From the NCBI GenBank assembly GCA_913050015.1, contig CAJXAZ010000001.1:1-64000 (forward strand): a stretch of DNA of 64,000 bases, given 5' to 3'. The DNA comes from an uncultured Gammaproteobacteria bacterium (GTDB taxonomy: Bacteria > Pseudomonadota > Gammaproteobacteria > Magnimaribacterales > D2472). This document shows, one piece after another, positions 27,372-36,975 of the stretch. Positions within the stretch are counted from its first letter, which is position 1, and every line of letters starts with the position of its first letter. Position numbers and translations under genes: made by a program. Under the pieces are notes generated by a model. That model did not search any database, had not been told where the DNA came from, and was given only the letters and a program-made list of their open reading frames with translations.

Positions 27372-28508
27372 ATGTATAAAAAAAATATTCTTTCAAAAAG
27401 TCTGAATATGGAGGTTCTAAAATCTTCACTTAGCATCCTATTAATTTTTTTTCTATTAGTGGTCGGTTCAAGGGTTGTAGGCTATTTTGAGCAAGCTGCA
27501 GAGGGATACATAGATCCTAGTATTATAATGAGCGTTGTTGCGCTGAGGTTCCCAGATTTCATAACTCTTTTAATTCCTTTATCATTTTTTCTTGGAATCC
27601 TTATTACTATTAGCAGGCTTTATGCTGAAAAGGAGATTTACGGTTTTTTTTCTATAGGACTTGCTCCTATTGATTTAGTTAGATTTTTAGCACCTCAAGC
27701 AATCATTTATTTTGCTATAACTCTAATGTTAAGTTTGTATGTAGCTCCATACACCAAAGCCTTATCCCAAGAGATTCTTTCAATAGATTCATTTGAAGAG
27801 CAAATTGAAGCACTTCAATCTAAAAAATTATTTTCTCTCAAAGATGGGAGTGGATTTATTTATGCAGAAGATGCAGAGGAAACTAGTCTGAAAGGAGTCA
27901 AATTATTTCAGCCAAATGGCGATAACTCTTTTTTAGTTTTGGCAGATGAATTAATTGTGACTGAAAATGGAAATGATCTAGATCTGAAATTTTTAGATGG
28001 ATCTTTGTATAAAGGTATTTTCTCTAACTCCTCTCAGCTTGTCTCAACTTTTGGAGAATTTAAATTATCTTTGGATAGGGATGTAAGTCAAATCTCCGGA
28101 GTAAGCCTGTCAAAAATATTTGATTACTCATCTACCTCAGACAGTGCTTCTCTTCAATGGAGTATATCAATACCTTTCACCATAATAATTCTACTTTTCA
28201 TGGGTGTTTATATGGGAGCAGTTAAACCAAGACAAGGAAGGTTTTCAGTAATACTTCCAGGCATGCTTGTTTATGTAATGTATTTAAGTCTTTTAATTTA
28301 TGGAAGAGAGTCTATTGCGGATAATCCAATCTCAGGCATTGGCTTGTGGTGGGTGCATCTTCTTTTTTGCCTATTTTTAGTAGGTTATATTTTTAAAGAT
28401 ATTGTTAGTTTCAATAATTCTTCGGCGATAAGTATTAGAGAGAATGTCTATCTAAAATATCTTACTGCCATAATCCTAATTATTTTATTTTTATGGCTGG
28501 CGATCTAA
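27372..28508 (+). CDS. lptF: LPS export ABC transporter permease LptF
   Basis: 378 aa from the ATG at 27372. With LptG it forms the LptB2FG transporter that extracts LPS from the inner membrane. Three N-terminal and three C-terminal hydrophobic helices flank a periplasmic jellyroll-like region (about 130-270). The start was chosen because MYKKNILSKSLNMEVLKS aligns with the usual short cytoplasmic lead-in. Earlier in-frame ATGs at 27321 and 27351 are possible, but the first lies against the pepA ribosome site and leaves no promoter space. Confidence 0.9.
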   Translation: MYKKNILSKSLNMEVLKSSLSILLIFFLLVVGSRVVGYFEQAAEGYIDPSIIMSVVALRFPDFITLLIPLSFFLGILITISRLYAEKEIYGFFSIGLAPIDLVRFLAPQAIIYFAITLMLSLYVAPYTKALSQEILSIDSFEEQIEALQSKKLFSLKDGSGFIYAEDAEETSLKGVKLFQPNGDNSFLVLADELIVTENGNDLDLKFLDGSLYKGIFSNSSQLVSTFGEFKLSLDRDVSQISGVSLSKIFDYSSTSDSASLQWSISIPFTIIILLFMGVYMGAVKPRQGRFSVILPGMLVYVMYLSLLIYGRESIADNPISGIGLWWVHLLFCLFLVGYIFKDIVSFNNSSAISIRENVYLKYLTAIILIILFLWLAI

Positions 28509-29557
28509 TGAAGATCTTTAATAAATATCTTATCAAGAGATCATTTTTTATCTCATTCTTTATATTTACAATATTTGCCTTACTCGATTTAGTTTTTAAT
28601 TTTATTTCAGAATTAGAAAATTTATCAGATAGCTATACTTTTATTTCAGCCTTGAAATATGTTTTTCTATCCATGCCACATAGTGCAATGAATTTTTTAG
28701 AAGGAGCTTGCTTATTAGGCGTTATGATTTCACTTGGTATTTCCCATCAAGAGGGCAATCTAAATGTTCTTAGATCTAGCGGTAAATCACCTATTCAAAT
28801 TATTCTAATAAGCTCAATAGGACCAATGATCTTGGTTTTTTCTTTTCTTTTTGTAGATGAATTATCTTTTAGAGAAATTCATTTAAATGCTCAGATTGAA
28901 AAGAGCTTGAAGCTAAGCGGGAGTCAGGAAGTATCTTCTAATACCCAATGGGTGAAGCATGAAAATGCATTAATAAGTTATACCAATATAACCAGCAACA
29001 CTATTTTTAACGTAAAGTTTGTCAAATCAGCATCAAATAAAGCCATCTACTCCAAAACATCAAACTCAGCAAAAATAAGCAAAAATAGAATTAAATTTGA
29101 CGACTCACTTCAGTTTCATAGCTTTAATGGTCAAGGCAACGCTGAAGCATTTGAAGATTTTCTGTTTCCTTTGGTGGCCAGGGTATCTTTTAAGGATATA
29201 GAAAATCTAAGTATTAAAGATGTAAGAAAATACCGACTTCTACTCAGAGGTAATTTAGCCAAAGAAGACCAGCTATTTAAAATGCATCTTGATAAATCTT
29301 TTTATAAAAGAATTTTTTATCCATTTTCTATTTTGGCAATAATAATATTTTTTGGCTCTTTTATATTTAGCTCCCTTCGCGATTCCTCGCCTGCATCTCG
29401 AATAGTTTTAGCTGTTGTTGGAGGGTTTGTTTATAAAGTAATACAAGATTTTTCAATAAGCTTTTTTATATCTTTTAGTTACCCAATTTTTATTGGTGTG
29501 ATTACACCAGCAATTCTGCTATTAATTGCTAGCATCTATTCATACAAAAAAATCTAA
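28508..29557 (+). CDS. lptG: LPS export ABC transporter permease LptG
   Basis: 349 aa partner of LptF. It has the same architecture: TM helices at both ends around a periplasmic beta domain (about 125-240). Start at 28508 because it shares its A with the lptF stop (TAATG) and the protein then begins MKIFNKYLIKRSFF; an ATG at 28493 would add five residues. The lptF-lptG pair divergent from pepA is the standard gammaproteobacterial layout. Confidence 0.93.
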   Translation: MKIFNKYLIKRSFFISFFIFTIFALLDLVFNFISELENLSDSYTFISALKYVFLSMPHSAMNFLEGACLLGVMISLGISHQEGNLNVLRSSGKSPIQIILISSIGPMILVFSFLFVDELSFREIHLNAQIEKSLKLSGSQEVSSNTQWVKHENALISYTNITSNTIFNVKFVKSASNKAIYSKTSNSAKISKNRIKFDDSLQFHSFNGQGNAEAFEDFLFPLVARVSFKDIENLSIKDVRKYRLLLRGNLAKEDQLFKMHLDKSFYKRIFYPFSILAIIIFFGSFIFSSLRDSSPASRIVLAVVGGFVYKVIQDFSISFFISFSYPIFIGVITPAILLLIASIYSYKKI

Positions 29558-29964
29558 ATAGGCCTTAAGCCTGTTTTAGACAATACGTCACTGATTGAAT
29601 GGCCATTCGAAGAAAAATAGATTTGAATAAGCGGCAGCCCAGCTAGGCTAAATATTAAAAGGTTTGTTATAAATCTAATTGAAGTTTGACGAAGATTGAC
29701 TTTATTTCCATCGAAGCTATAAATTTCTACTTTCCATATAGCCATTCCCAGTGTTTTATTTCCATGAGTCCAAAAGTAACTATAGAAAGCCCAAGTACTA
29801 ATAAAAACAATTAAAAGCCCTAGCCATGGATTTAGTATTTCTCCATTATTCATCCATAAAGCAATAGATCCAACACCAAACCAGACTCCTAGCAGAAGAA
29901 AGAGATCGTAAATAGTAGCTGCAATTCTTTTTAATGGAAAAATGGTATGGGATTTTAGATTCAT
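29554..29964 (-). CDS. RDD family membrane protein
   Basis: 136 aa with three hydrophobic segments. The N-terminal RIAATIYDLFLLLGVWFG (about 13-30) carries the Arg/Asp pattern that names the RDD family, and GNKTLGMAIWKVEI is the second conserved piece. The function of the family is mostly unknown; a few members are linked to ion transport. Convergent with lptG (4-base overlap) and divergent from the POT transporter. Confidence 0.88.
   Translation of the reverse strand: MNLKSHTIFPLKRIAATIYDLFLLLGVWFGVGSIALWMNNGEILNPWLGLLIVFISTWAFYSYFWTHGNKTLGMAIWKVEIYSFDGNKVNLRQTSIRFITNLLIFSLAGLPLIQIYFSSNGHSISDVLSKTGLRPI
29560..29576. terminator. Weak bidirectional hairpin between lptG and the RDD gene
   Basis: AGGC (29560-29563) and GCCT (29569-29572) flank a 5-base loop, followed on + by TTTT and on - by an AT-rich T run. 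Only four pairs, so the call is tentative, but it sits exactly between convergent genes. Confidence 0.3.
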
Positions 29965-29972
29965 TTTGCTAT

Positions 29973-29987
29973 AGTAATTAAATTACT
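29973..29987. promoter_or_regulatory. Palindrome between divergent RDD and POT genes
   Basis: AGTAATT-A-AATTACT, perfect 7-base arms around a single central base, in the 40-base gap between two divergent starts. Suitable size and place for a dimeric regulator. AT-richness makes chance occurrence possible. Confidence 0.35.
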
Positions 29988-30004
29988 TAAAAGAATAAAT
30001 CATT

Positions 30005-31477
30005 ATGAATAAAGATACTGGATTTTTTGGTCATCCAATTGGGCTTAGAACATTATTTCTGACAGAGATGTGGGAGAGGATGTCTTATTATGGAATGAGA
30101 GCTTTACTAGTTCTGTATATGACAGGTTCATTGGCTGGATTCAATCCAGGCATGGGCTTATCTGCAATGGACGCGAATGCAATTTATGGAATATATGTTG
30201 GAATGGTTTATTTTATGGTGGTTCCGGGAGGCTGGATTGCTGATAATATTTTAGGTCATCAGAAAGCAGTTCTTCTTGGCGCAATCATAATTGCACTTGG
30301 TCATTTTATTCTTGCGATACCCGTTGAGCAAACATTTTTCTTAGGTTTAGTCTTTGTTGTTCTGGGAACAGGCCTTTTAAAAGGAAATATCTCAACAATA
30401 GTTGGCAATCTTTATGGCGATAATGACAAGAGAAGAGATTCTGGTTACACAATCTTTTATATGTCTATTAATATTGGATCTACTTTAGGTTTCTTGATTT
30501 GCTCTTATTTAGGAGAAAAAATAGGCTGGCATTATGGATTTGGAGCAGCTGGTATAGGCATGGCTTTTGGGGTATATCAATATATCCAATTTAGACATCT
30601 TCTTGGTTCAGCTGGTGAATTCCCTAATGATATGGATGAATCAAAGAGAGCAGGTTATATCAAATGGACTAAGCTAAGTTTAGTTCTTATGTTTGCTGTT
30701 ATTGGTTGTGGTTTGCTTGGTCTTATTACAATTGAACCAAGAGTTTTCGCAGAGAATTTTGCTTATTTCTTAACAATTGTTGCTGGTGCATATTTTCTCT
30801 ATTTATATTCTTTTGCAGGGCTTTCGGCTTCTGAGAAAAAGAATTTGTTACTTCTATTTGTATTATTTATAGGAGCAGCCGCTTTTTGGTCAGGTTTTGA
30901 TCAATCAGCGAGTTCATTGAGTATTTTTGCAAGGGATTACACAGATCTATCTGTAGCAGGATTTATTATTCCAATAGGATGGCTTCAGTTTGCTAATCCA
31001 ATATTTGTTGTAACTTTTGCTCCAATTTTTGCTGGAATTTGGGCTCACTTAGCAAGAATAAACATGGACCCATCTTTACCTATCAAGTTTGCTATCGGTC
31101 TAATATTTATGGCAATTAGTTTCATGGTCATGGTGTATGCAGTTCAACTGGCAATGGTTTCAGCTCCAGTAGGAATGAGATGGCTTTTACTTACTTACTT
31201 GCTTCAAACATGGGGTGAGCTAGCTCTATCTCCTATAGGTTTATCTGCTTTTTCTAAGTATTCTCCAAAAAGATACATGGGGCAGATGTTTGGTTTATGG
31301 TTCTTAGCTTCTGCAATTGGCGGGGTGCTTGCAGGACTTCTGGGTGGAGATGCAACAGTTGATGGCTTGAGCTCAGTTCAGCCAATATTTACTTTCATGA
31401 TTCAATATTATGCAGTTATAGCAGTGCTATTAATTGCAATGTCATTTGTATTTAAGTCGAGAGAAAAAAGCTCTTAA
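30005..31477 (+). CDS. POT/PTR family proton-coupled di/tripeptide transporter
   Basis: 490 aa, about 14 hydrophobic segments. The proton-coupling ExxER motif is E21-M-W-E24-R25 within TEMWERMSYYGMRALL. GDNDKRRDSGYTIFYMSINIGS is the family PTR2 signature region, and GELALSPIGLSAFSKYSP lies near the C-terminus. Inner-membrane uptake of small peptides, fitting a marine scavenging lifestyle. Single gene, divergent from the RDD gene. Confidence 0.94.
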   Translation: MNKDTGFFGHPIGLRTLFLTEMWERMSYYGMRALLVLYMTGSLAGFNPGMGLSAMDANAIYGIYVGMVYFMVVPGGWIADNILGHQKAVLLGAIIIALGHFILAIPVEQTFFLGLVFVVLGTGLLKGNISTIVGNLYGDNDKRRDSGYTIFYMSINIGSTLGFLICSYLGEKIGWHYGFGAAGIGMAFGVYQYIQFRHLLGSAGEFPNDMDESKRAGYIKWTKLSLVLMFAVIGCGLLGLITIEPRVFAENFAYFLTIVAGAYFLYLYSFAGLSASEKKNLLLLFVLFIGAAAFWSGFDQSASSLSIFARDYTDLSVAGFIIPIGWLQFANPIFVVTFAPIFAGIWAHLARINMDPSLPIKFAIGLIFMAISFMVMVYAVQLAMVSAPVGMRWLLLTYLLQTWGELALSPIGLSAFSKYSPKRYMGQMFGLWFLASAIGGVLAGLLGGDATVDGLSSVQPIFTFMIQYYAVIAVLLIAMSFVFKSREKSS

Positions 31478-31494
31478 GGTTTAAGAGAGTTTTG
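31464..31494. terminator. Bidirectional terminator between the POT transporter and dapE
   Basis: CTCTTAA (31471-31477), loop GGT, TTAAGAG (31481-31487). On + it is followed by AGTTTT; on - by CTTTTTT. The hairpin is built from the two facing stop codons and adjacent bases. Confidence 0.6.
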
Positions 31495-32611
31495 AATTAA
31501 GACCTTTAAGAATATCTGTATAGATATTTTTAAGGGTCCATAATTCAGATATTTTTATATGTTCATCTAATTGGTGAATGGTGTCATTCAGAGGTCCAAG
31601 CTCAACAATTTCGGTACCCATTCTTGCAACAAACCTTCCGTCTGATGTTCCGCCTTTAGCATTAAGATCTGGAGTGTAACCAGTAATATTTTCAATTGAT
31701 TTCACAACCACATCTTTTAAGTTATTTTCTGTTGTGAGGTACGGTAGGCCACTCAGTCTCCAGTTAATTTCATATTCTATATTTAATTTTTTGAGAATAG
31801 ACTCAAACTCATTTACCAATGTTTCTTGAGTAGATTCTGTTGAATATCTGAAATTAAAAAACATATCCAGTTCACCGGGGACAACATTTTTAGCTCCTGT
31901 TCCTGAGTGAATATTGGATATTTGAAAGCTGGTAGGTTGAAAAATAGCGTTGCCATTATCCCAAATTGTATTCTTTAGTTCCACTATTACATCACTTGCT
32001 GAAAATATTGGGTTATTAACATTTTCTGGATAAGCAATATGCCCTTGTTTGCCAAGTATCTTTAAAGAGCCTCCTAGGGAGCCTCTTCTACCAATTCTGA
32101 CACTATCACCTATTTTCTCATAAGATGTAGGTTCGCCAACAAGGCATAAATCTATCCTCTCATCTTTTTGAATCATGTCATCAACTATTTTATCTATAAA
32201 CCCATCTACAGCGTCCCCTTCCTCATTAGACGTCAACAAAATAGCAATTCTAAAATTAAGATTTGGCTTGGTAGCAAAGAATTCATCTAGAGATTCTAGA
32301 AAAGCTGCGATTGAGCCTTTCATGTCTGCTGTGCCTCTTCCATATAAGAGATCGCCTTCAATATGAGCAGAGAAGGGTGGATATGTCCATTTTTCAACAG
32401 GTCCAGTTGGCACCACATCAGTATGTCCAAGGAAGCAGAACAATTTACCTTTATCACCAAAAGTGGCGTAAAGGTTTTCTACATTTAAATAATTAATTCT
32501 TTCACAATTAAAATTCAGCTTATTAAGCCTATCTTCAATAATATCAAAGCAACCCTCATCTCTTGGAGAAAGGGATTCAATTTGTATAAGATCTTGAAGA
32601 AATTTAATCAT
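31481..32611 (-). CDS. dapE: Succinyl-diaminopimelate desuccinylase
   Basis: 376 aa M20 zinc hydrolase. Late step of the succinylase route to meso-diaminopimelate and lysine. The di-zinc ligands are in FLGHTDVVPTG (about 61-71), YGRGTADMKG (about 90-99) and TSNEEGDAVDG (about 127-137). The C-terminal GGTSDGRF and the final His (NDTIHQLDEH) complete the site. Its start overlaps the dapD stop by eight bases, so dapD-dapE form one unit. Confidence 0.95.
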   Translation of the reverse strand: MIKFLQDLIQIESLSPRDEGCFDIIEDRLNKLNFNCERINYLNVENLYATFGDKGKLFCFLGHTDVVPTGPVEKWTYPPFSAHIEGDLLYGRGTADMKGSIAAFLESLDEFFATKPNLNFRIAILLTSNEEGDAVDGFIDKIVDDMIQKDERIDLCLVGEPTSYEKIGDSVRIGRRGSLGGSLKILGKQGHIAYPENVNNPIFSASDVIVELKNTIWDNGNAIFQPTSFQISNIHSGTGAKNVVPGELDMFFNFRYSTESTQETLVNEFESILKKLNIEYEINWRLSGLPYLTTENNLKDVVVKSIENITGYTPDLNAKGGTSDGRFVARMGTEIVELGPLNDTIHQLDEHIKISELWTLKNIYTDILKGLNSKLS

Positions 32612-33518
32612 TGGAATGTAATTCGGTATTTAATTCTACTAATGATTTATTTGGCCTTGCTATTACAGAGCCATTTAAAGAGTTTCTTATAAAAACTAAA
32701 TCAGATGATCCTGATAGCTCTGAGCCTTTAAAGATACCTTTAGATGATTTAGCACTATCAAATAACTCTATCTTTGTTCCACCAGTAATATATAGACCAG
32801 CCTCAACAATACAGTTATTTCCTAGAGGAATGCCAAGACCAGAATTTGCTCCTAGTAAGCAATTATCACCCACTGATATTTTTACATCATTGCCACCAGA
32901 CAAAGTCCCCATAGTGCTACATCCGCCTCCAAGATCTGAGTTATTACCTATAACAACACCAGCTGATATTCTTCCTTCTATCATGGCCTTTCCTAAGGTC
33001 CCGGCATTAAAATTAACAAACCCTTCATGCATTACTGTTGTGCCCTCGGAGATATATGCCCCCAATCTCACCCTAGATGCATCTGCTATTCTTACATTTT
33101 TTGGGATGATGTAATCAGTCAGACAGGGGAACTTATCAAGCGATCTAACGTAAAGGTCTGTATTATTTTGTTTAGACTCAAGCAATTTTTTATCGATCTC
33201 GTCAATTGATATAGGTCCATGATTTGTCCAAGCAACATTGGGAAGTGCGCCAAACAGACCATCTAAATTAATAGAGTTTGGAAGAACAAATTTATATGAA
33301 AGCAGATGAAGCTTCAGATAAGCAGAGCAAACGTCTTTTACAGGTGAATTAAGGTCACTCTCATCCCACGAAATTTCTATAATCTCCTTTGATAAATCAA
33401 ACTCTCCTAGTGAATGTATTTCAGTTGTTTTGCCATTAAAATTAATAATAGGAAAAAATACATCAAGAATTTCTCCAGAAGACGATTTATTTGCTATTCC
33501 TGTCGCATTTATATTCAT
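32604..33518 (-). CDS. dapD: Tetrahydrodipicolinate N-succinyltransferase
   Basis: 304 aa. Adds succinyl to tetrahydrodipicolinate in lysine/DAP synthesis. Left-handed beta helix in the C-terminal half (SVGDNCLLGANSGLGIPLGN). The N-terminal half and ARVRLGAYISEGTTVMHEGFVNFNAGT match the longer Pseudomonas/actinobacterial DapD type rather than the 274-residue E. coli type. Lies between glnD and dapE. Confidence 0.92.
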   Translation of the reverse strand: MNINATGIANKSSSGEILDVFFPIINFNGKTTEIHSLGEFDLSKEIIEISWDESDLNSPVKDVCSAYLKLHLLSYKFVLPNSINLDGLFGALPNVAWTNHGPISIDEIDKKLLESKQNNTDLYVRSLDKFPCLTDYIIPKNVRIADASRVRLGAYISEGTTVMHEGFVNFNAGTLGKAMIEGRISAGVVIGNNSDLGGGCSTMGTLSGGNDVKISVGDNCLLGANSGLGIPLGNNCIVEAGLYITGGTKIELFDSAKSSKGIFKGSELSGSSDLVFIRNSLNGSVIARPNKSLVELNTELHSND

Positions 33519-33548
33519 TTAATTATTATAGTTTGTAGTTAACGTAAT

Positions 33549-36056
33549 TTATATAAGCTCTGCAAGTGCTTTTGTAATTTTTTGTATTTTTGATTTAGAT
33601 ACTATGGATAGATTCATATCTTCTATTTCGAAAGTATCTTCAACCCTATCACCAAGAGTATTGATTCTAGCCGAATAAATAGAAGTACCATTTTCATTAA
33701 GCACTTTCGCAATCTTTCCAAGTAAACCATGGCTATCGAGGGTCTCTATAGTTAAAAGATTTCTTTTCTTTAGCTCATCCTCTACGTTGGTTATGTAAAG
33801 AACTTTTTTAAAGCTCTTTAAGTTTTTTTCTTTCTTGGGAGACTTCTTAAAAGGAGAATAGTTCTTAAAATTATTTAAGATTCTATCTTTTACTTCTTTT
33901 AACTCAGCACTATTTAATGCTCTATTATGATGAGAAAACTTTGTTATAAAGGTATTTGCTGCAATTCCATTATTACTACTAGTTGATATATTAGCGTCGA
34001 TAACCTCTAGACCAGATAAATCTAATATTTGTACAAGTTTTAAAAACAACCCTTCCGAGTTATCTACCTTAATAAAAATTTCTATTAAATTTTCAAAGCA
34101 TCTTCTACACCCTATGACTGGTTCCCCAGGCTTCTCTTTTAATACGAGGCCACTTTGCCATTTCAGTTTTCCAGAATTATTTTTATTAAAATACTCATTA
34201 TCAAATAGCTCAAGATAGGTATTTATAGAATCTAATTGATGCTCTTTAAAAAAAGCTAAAACGTTAGCTTTTCTATCTGATGCAATTTCATTCGATGTTT
34301 TAATTGGATCTTTATTCAACTTGGATCTAGTTAAAAGAAATAGATCTCTTAATAGACCATGCTTCCAACCATTCCACAGAGCTGGGTTAGTAGCCCTAAT
34401 ATCATTTACAGTTAAAAGGTATAAATAATTTAATCTTTCGGTGTTCAAAACAACATCTGCAAATGAGCTAATGGTTTCAGGATCTGAAATATCTTTTTTC
34501 TGAGATATTGAAGACATTTGTAAGTGATTAAGAACTAGCCATGACACTAAATCAGCATCAGCTACTGATAGACCAATTTTTTTAGCAAAATCAAAACTTA
34601 TTTTTGCACCTATTTTAGAGTGATCTCCGCCCCTTCCTTTGCCAATATCATGGAACAGGCCAGCTAAATAGAGCACTTCAATTTTTTCCAATTTATTTAT
34701 CAGCTCATATTCAAGCTCAAAGCCATCCTGGGGAGCTATTTGCATTTGGCGCATATTCCTTAAAAGTTTAAATGTATGCTCATCAACGGTATAAACATGA
34801 AACAAGTCAAATTGCATTTGACCAATTACATCGCCAAACTCCTTAATATAAGCCTGAAGAATACCAAGATTTTTCATAGTCTTTAGAAGTGATGATAGAT
34901 TGTATTTGGACCTTAATATCTCTAAGAATTGAGTTGAAAAATATTTATCATTCCTAAAATCATCATCAATCAAATTGATATTTTCTTTCAGTAAAATTTT
35001 TGTCGGAGTATCAATTGAATTAATTTTTTTATTCTTACCAATGTAAATAAAAATTTCGAAGATAAGATTTTTTCTGTTGAGTAAGCTGCCAGGTTTTATC
35101 CCAACTTTATCTCCTTTCACATAAAACTCACCAAAGCTTTTAGTTAAACCAAAAGTTATACTTTCTCTATAACTTTCAAATATAAGATTATTAAAATTTG
35201 ATAGATTAGATGCATTTTCATAAAATCTTTGCATCATTAACTCAACCGTTCGTTTATTAGTTGCGCCATCTAGTTTTGCTTGCTTGGATATCTCAATCTG
35301 AGACTCAAAACTCAATCTATTTTTTTTAGTTGTTATATTTGTTGCAAATCTCATTGCTTTAATAAAATCATATGACTCAATAGCAGAATCAATCTGGTCA
35401 GCAAATTCTTTCGATTTTTTTATATCTTTATAGTCATTCATGCCAAAACAATGCTGAAGAATCCATAGCGCTGTCTGAAAATCTCTAAGAGTTCCTGGAG
35501 ACTCTTTTAAATCTGGTTCTAGGTTATATTGTGTTGAGAAAAATGACCCATATCTTCTTTCTTGCTCATCATACTTGGCATTGAAAAATTTTCTTTTACC
35601 CCATGCTTTGCTGAGAACATCATTCATCTTGATATCAATTAATGAATTTGTAACTAATGATCTTCTGGTTAAATATGAAGTAAATTCTACAGGGTCATTG
35701 CCAGCAACTTTTTTGATATCTTGAATAGTTCTTACAGAATGCCCAACCTTTAAACCGCTATCCCAAAGCTTTGCAATAAACCTTTCAAGATTTTCTGTAT
35801 TTTTAATATTTTTATTATGCTGAACTATTGAAAGATCAACGTCTGATGATGGAAATATCTCCTTTCTTCCAAAACCACCGTTTGCATATATTGAATACTC
35901 TGATGAAAGACCTAACTCATTAAAATTTTTTACAATAACTGCTTCGATTTCATCTGAGCAGTCTGCTAAATATTTGTTAACTAGAGAAGGTTTTTTATAT
36001 ACCTTGGAAAAATTTAGCCAAAAATTTTCATTAATGGTTAATTTTTTAGAGGTCAT
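33549..36056 (-). CDS. glnD: PII uridylyltransferase/uridylyl-removing enzyme
   Basis: 835 aa. Bifunctional nitrogen sensor that uridylylates or deuridylylates PII in response to glutamine. Nucleotidyltransferase motif GGFGRKEIFPSSDVDLS (60-76) with the Asp pair, HD phosphohydrolase motif LFHDIGKGRGGDHS near 470, and two C-terminal ACT domains (about 660-740 and 765-835) for glutamine sensing. ATGA overlap with map upstream. glnB is not in the window. Keeping a full-length GlnD suggests PII signalling is retained. Confidence 0.95.
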   Translation of the reverse strand: MTSKKLTINENFWLNFSKVYKKPSLVNKYLADCSDEIEAVIVKNFNELGLSSEYSIYANGGFGRKEIFPSSDVDLSIVQHNKNIKNTENLERFIAKLWDSGLKVGHSVRTIQDIKKVAGNDPVEFTSYLTRRSLVTNSLIDIKMNDVLSKAWGKRKFFNAKYDEQERRYGSFFSTQYNLEPDLKESPGTLRDFQTALWILQHCFGMNDYKDIKKSKEFADQIDSAIESYDFIKAMRFATNITTKKNRLSFESQIEISKQAKLDGATNKRTVELMMQRFYENASNLSNFNNLIFESYRESITFGLTKSFGEFYVKGDKVGIKPGSLLNRKNLIFEIFIYIGKNKKINSIDTPTKILLKENINLIDDDFRNDKYFSTQFLEILRSKYNLSSLLKTMKNLGILQAYIKEFGDVIGQMQFDLFHVYTVDEHTFKLLRNMRQMQIAPQDGFELEYELINKLEKIEVLYLAGLFHDIGKGRGGDHSKIGAKISFDFAKKIGLSVADADLVSWLVLNHLQMSSISQKKDISDPETISSFADVVLNTERLNYLYLLTVNDIRATNPALWNGWKHGLLRDLFLLTRSKLNKDPIKTSNEIASDRKANVLAFFKEHQLDSINTYLELFDNEYFNKNNSGKLKWQSGLVLKEKPGEPVIGCRRCFENLIEIFIKVDNSEGLFLKLVQILDLSGLEVIDANISTSSNNGIAANTFITKFSHHNRALNSAELKEVKDRILNNFKNYSPFKKSPKKEKNLKSFKKVLYITNVEDELKKRNLLTIETLDSHGLLGKIAKVLNENGTSIYSARINTLGDRVEDTFEIEDMNLSIVSKSKIQKITKALAELI

Positions 36057-36823
36057 ATTGACTCATTAACCCTTTTGGTAAGAATCTCAACTCCATTACT
36101 TCTTACTGCTAATGTATGTTCCCATTGAGCAGAATTTCTTCCATCTTTTGTTTCAACTGTCCATTCATCTCTTAATGTTTTGCAATATTTTGATCCCTGA
36201 TTAATCATTGGCTCAATAGTAAAACACATGCCTTCTTGAATTTCTAAGCCACGACCAGGTTTTCCGTAATGAAGTATTTGTGGATCTTCATGATAAATTT
36301 TTCCAATTCCATGGCCGCAGTAATCCTCAACCACACTATAGTAATTAGATTCAGCATGCTTTTGAATAGCATGACCTATGTCTCCAAGGTATGCTCCTGG
36401 CTTAACTACCTCTATCGCCTTATATAGACATTCTTGAGTTACTTTTACGAGTCTTTCATTATGTGGTTTGCATTTACCAACAAGATACATTTTAGACGTA
36501 TCCCCATGCCAGCCATCCTTAATAACTGTTACATCTATATTTAAGATATCACCTTCTTTTAAAATTCTATTGTGATCTGGTATACCGTGACAGATTACCT
36601 GATTGATACTTGAGCATATCGTTTTTTCGAAACCTCTATAGCCAACATTTGCTGGAATTGCCTTTTGAATATTTACAATATGTTCATAGCATTTTCTATC
36701 AAGCTCTTCGGTTGAAACACCTGGAATAACAAATGGCTCTATCATCTCAAGAACTTCAGCCGCTAATTTTCCAGCAATTCTCATTTTTTTTATATCTTCT
36801 TCAGACTTTATTGTTATTTCCAT
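36053..36823 (-). CDS. map: Methionine aminopeptidase, type I
   Basis: 256 aa. Removes N-terminal Met from new proteins. The metal ligands lie in NIDVTVIKDGWHGDTSKMY (about 96-114), GHGIGKIYHEDP (about 167-178), the EPMI Glu and the final WEHT Glu. First gene of map-glnD-dapD-dapE. In E. coli map is divergent from rpsB; here it is about 37 kb away and divergent from carA, so the block has been rearranged. Confidence 0.96.
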   Translation of the reverse strand: MEITIKSEEDIKKMRIAGKLAAEVLEMIEPFVIPGVSTEELDRKCYEHIVNIQKAIPANVGYRGFEKTICSSINQVICHGIPDHNRILKEGDILNIDVTVIKDGWHGDTSKMYLVGKCKPHNERLVKVTQECLYKAIEVVKPGAYLGDIGHAIQKHAESNYYSVVEDYCGHGIGKIYHEDPQILHYGKPGRGLEIQEGMCFTIEPMINQGSKYCKTLRDEWTVETKDGRNSAQWEHTLAVRSNGVEILTKRVNESI

Positions 36824-36975
36824 ATTTTTTACATTTTAAATAGACATCAGAGCACTAAGTCTATAAAGTACAGTTTTAATGCAAGCACGATATTTCAGCT
36901 CATTAAAACCCCAAATTTCTTTAAACAGACACTCTTACTTTTCCCAATTATTTTCTTCTAAAAAGAGAGGCTTAA

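Noticed and set aside
36824..36975. Riboswitch or attenuator before carA
   Set aside because: I looked for long dyads, leader peptides and T runs in this 152-base gap and found none that stand out.
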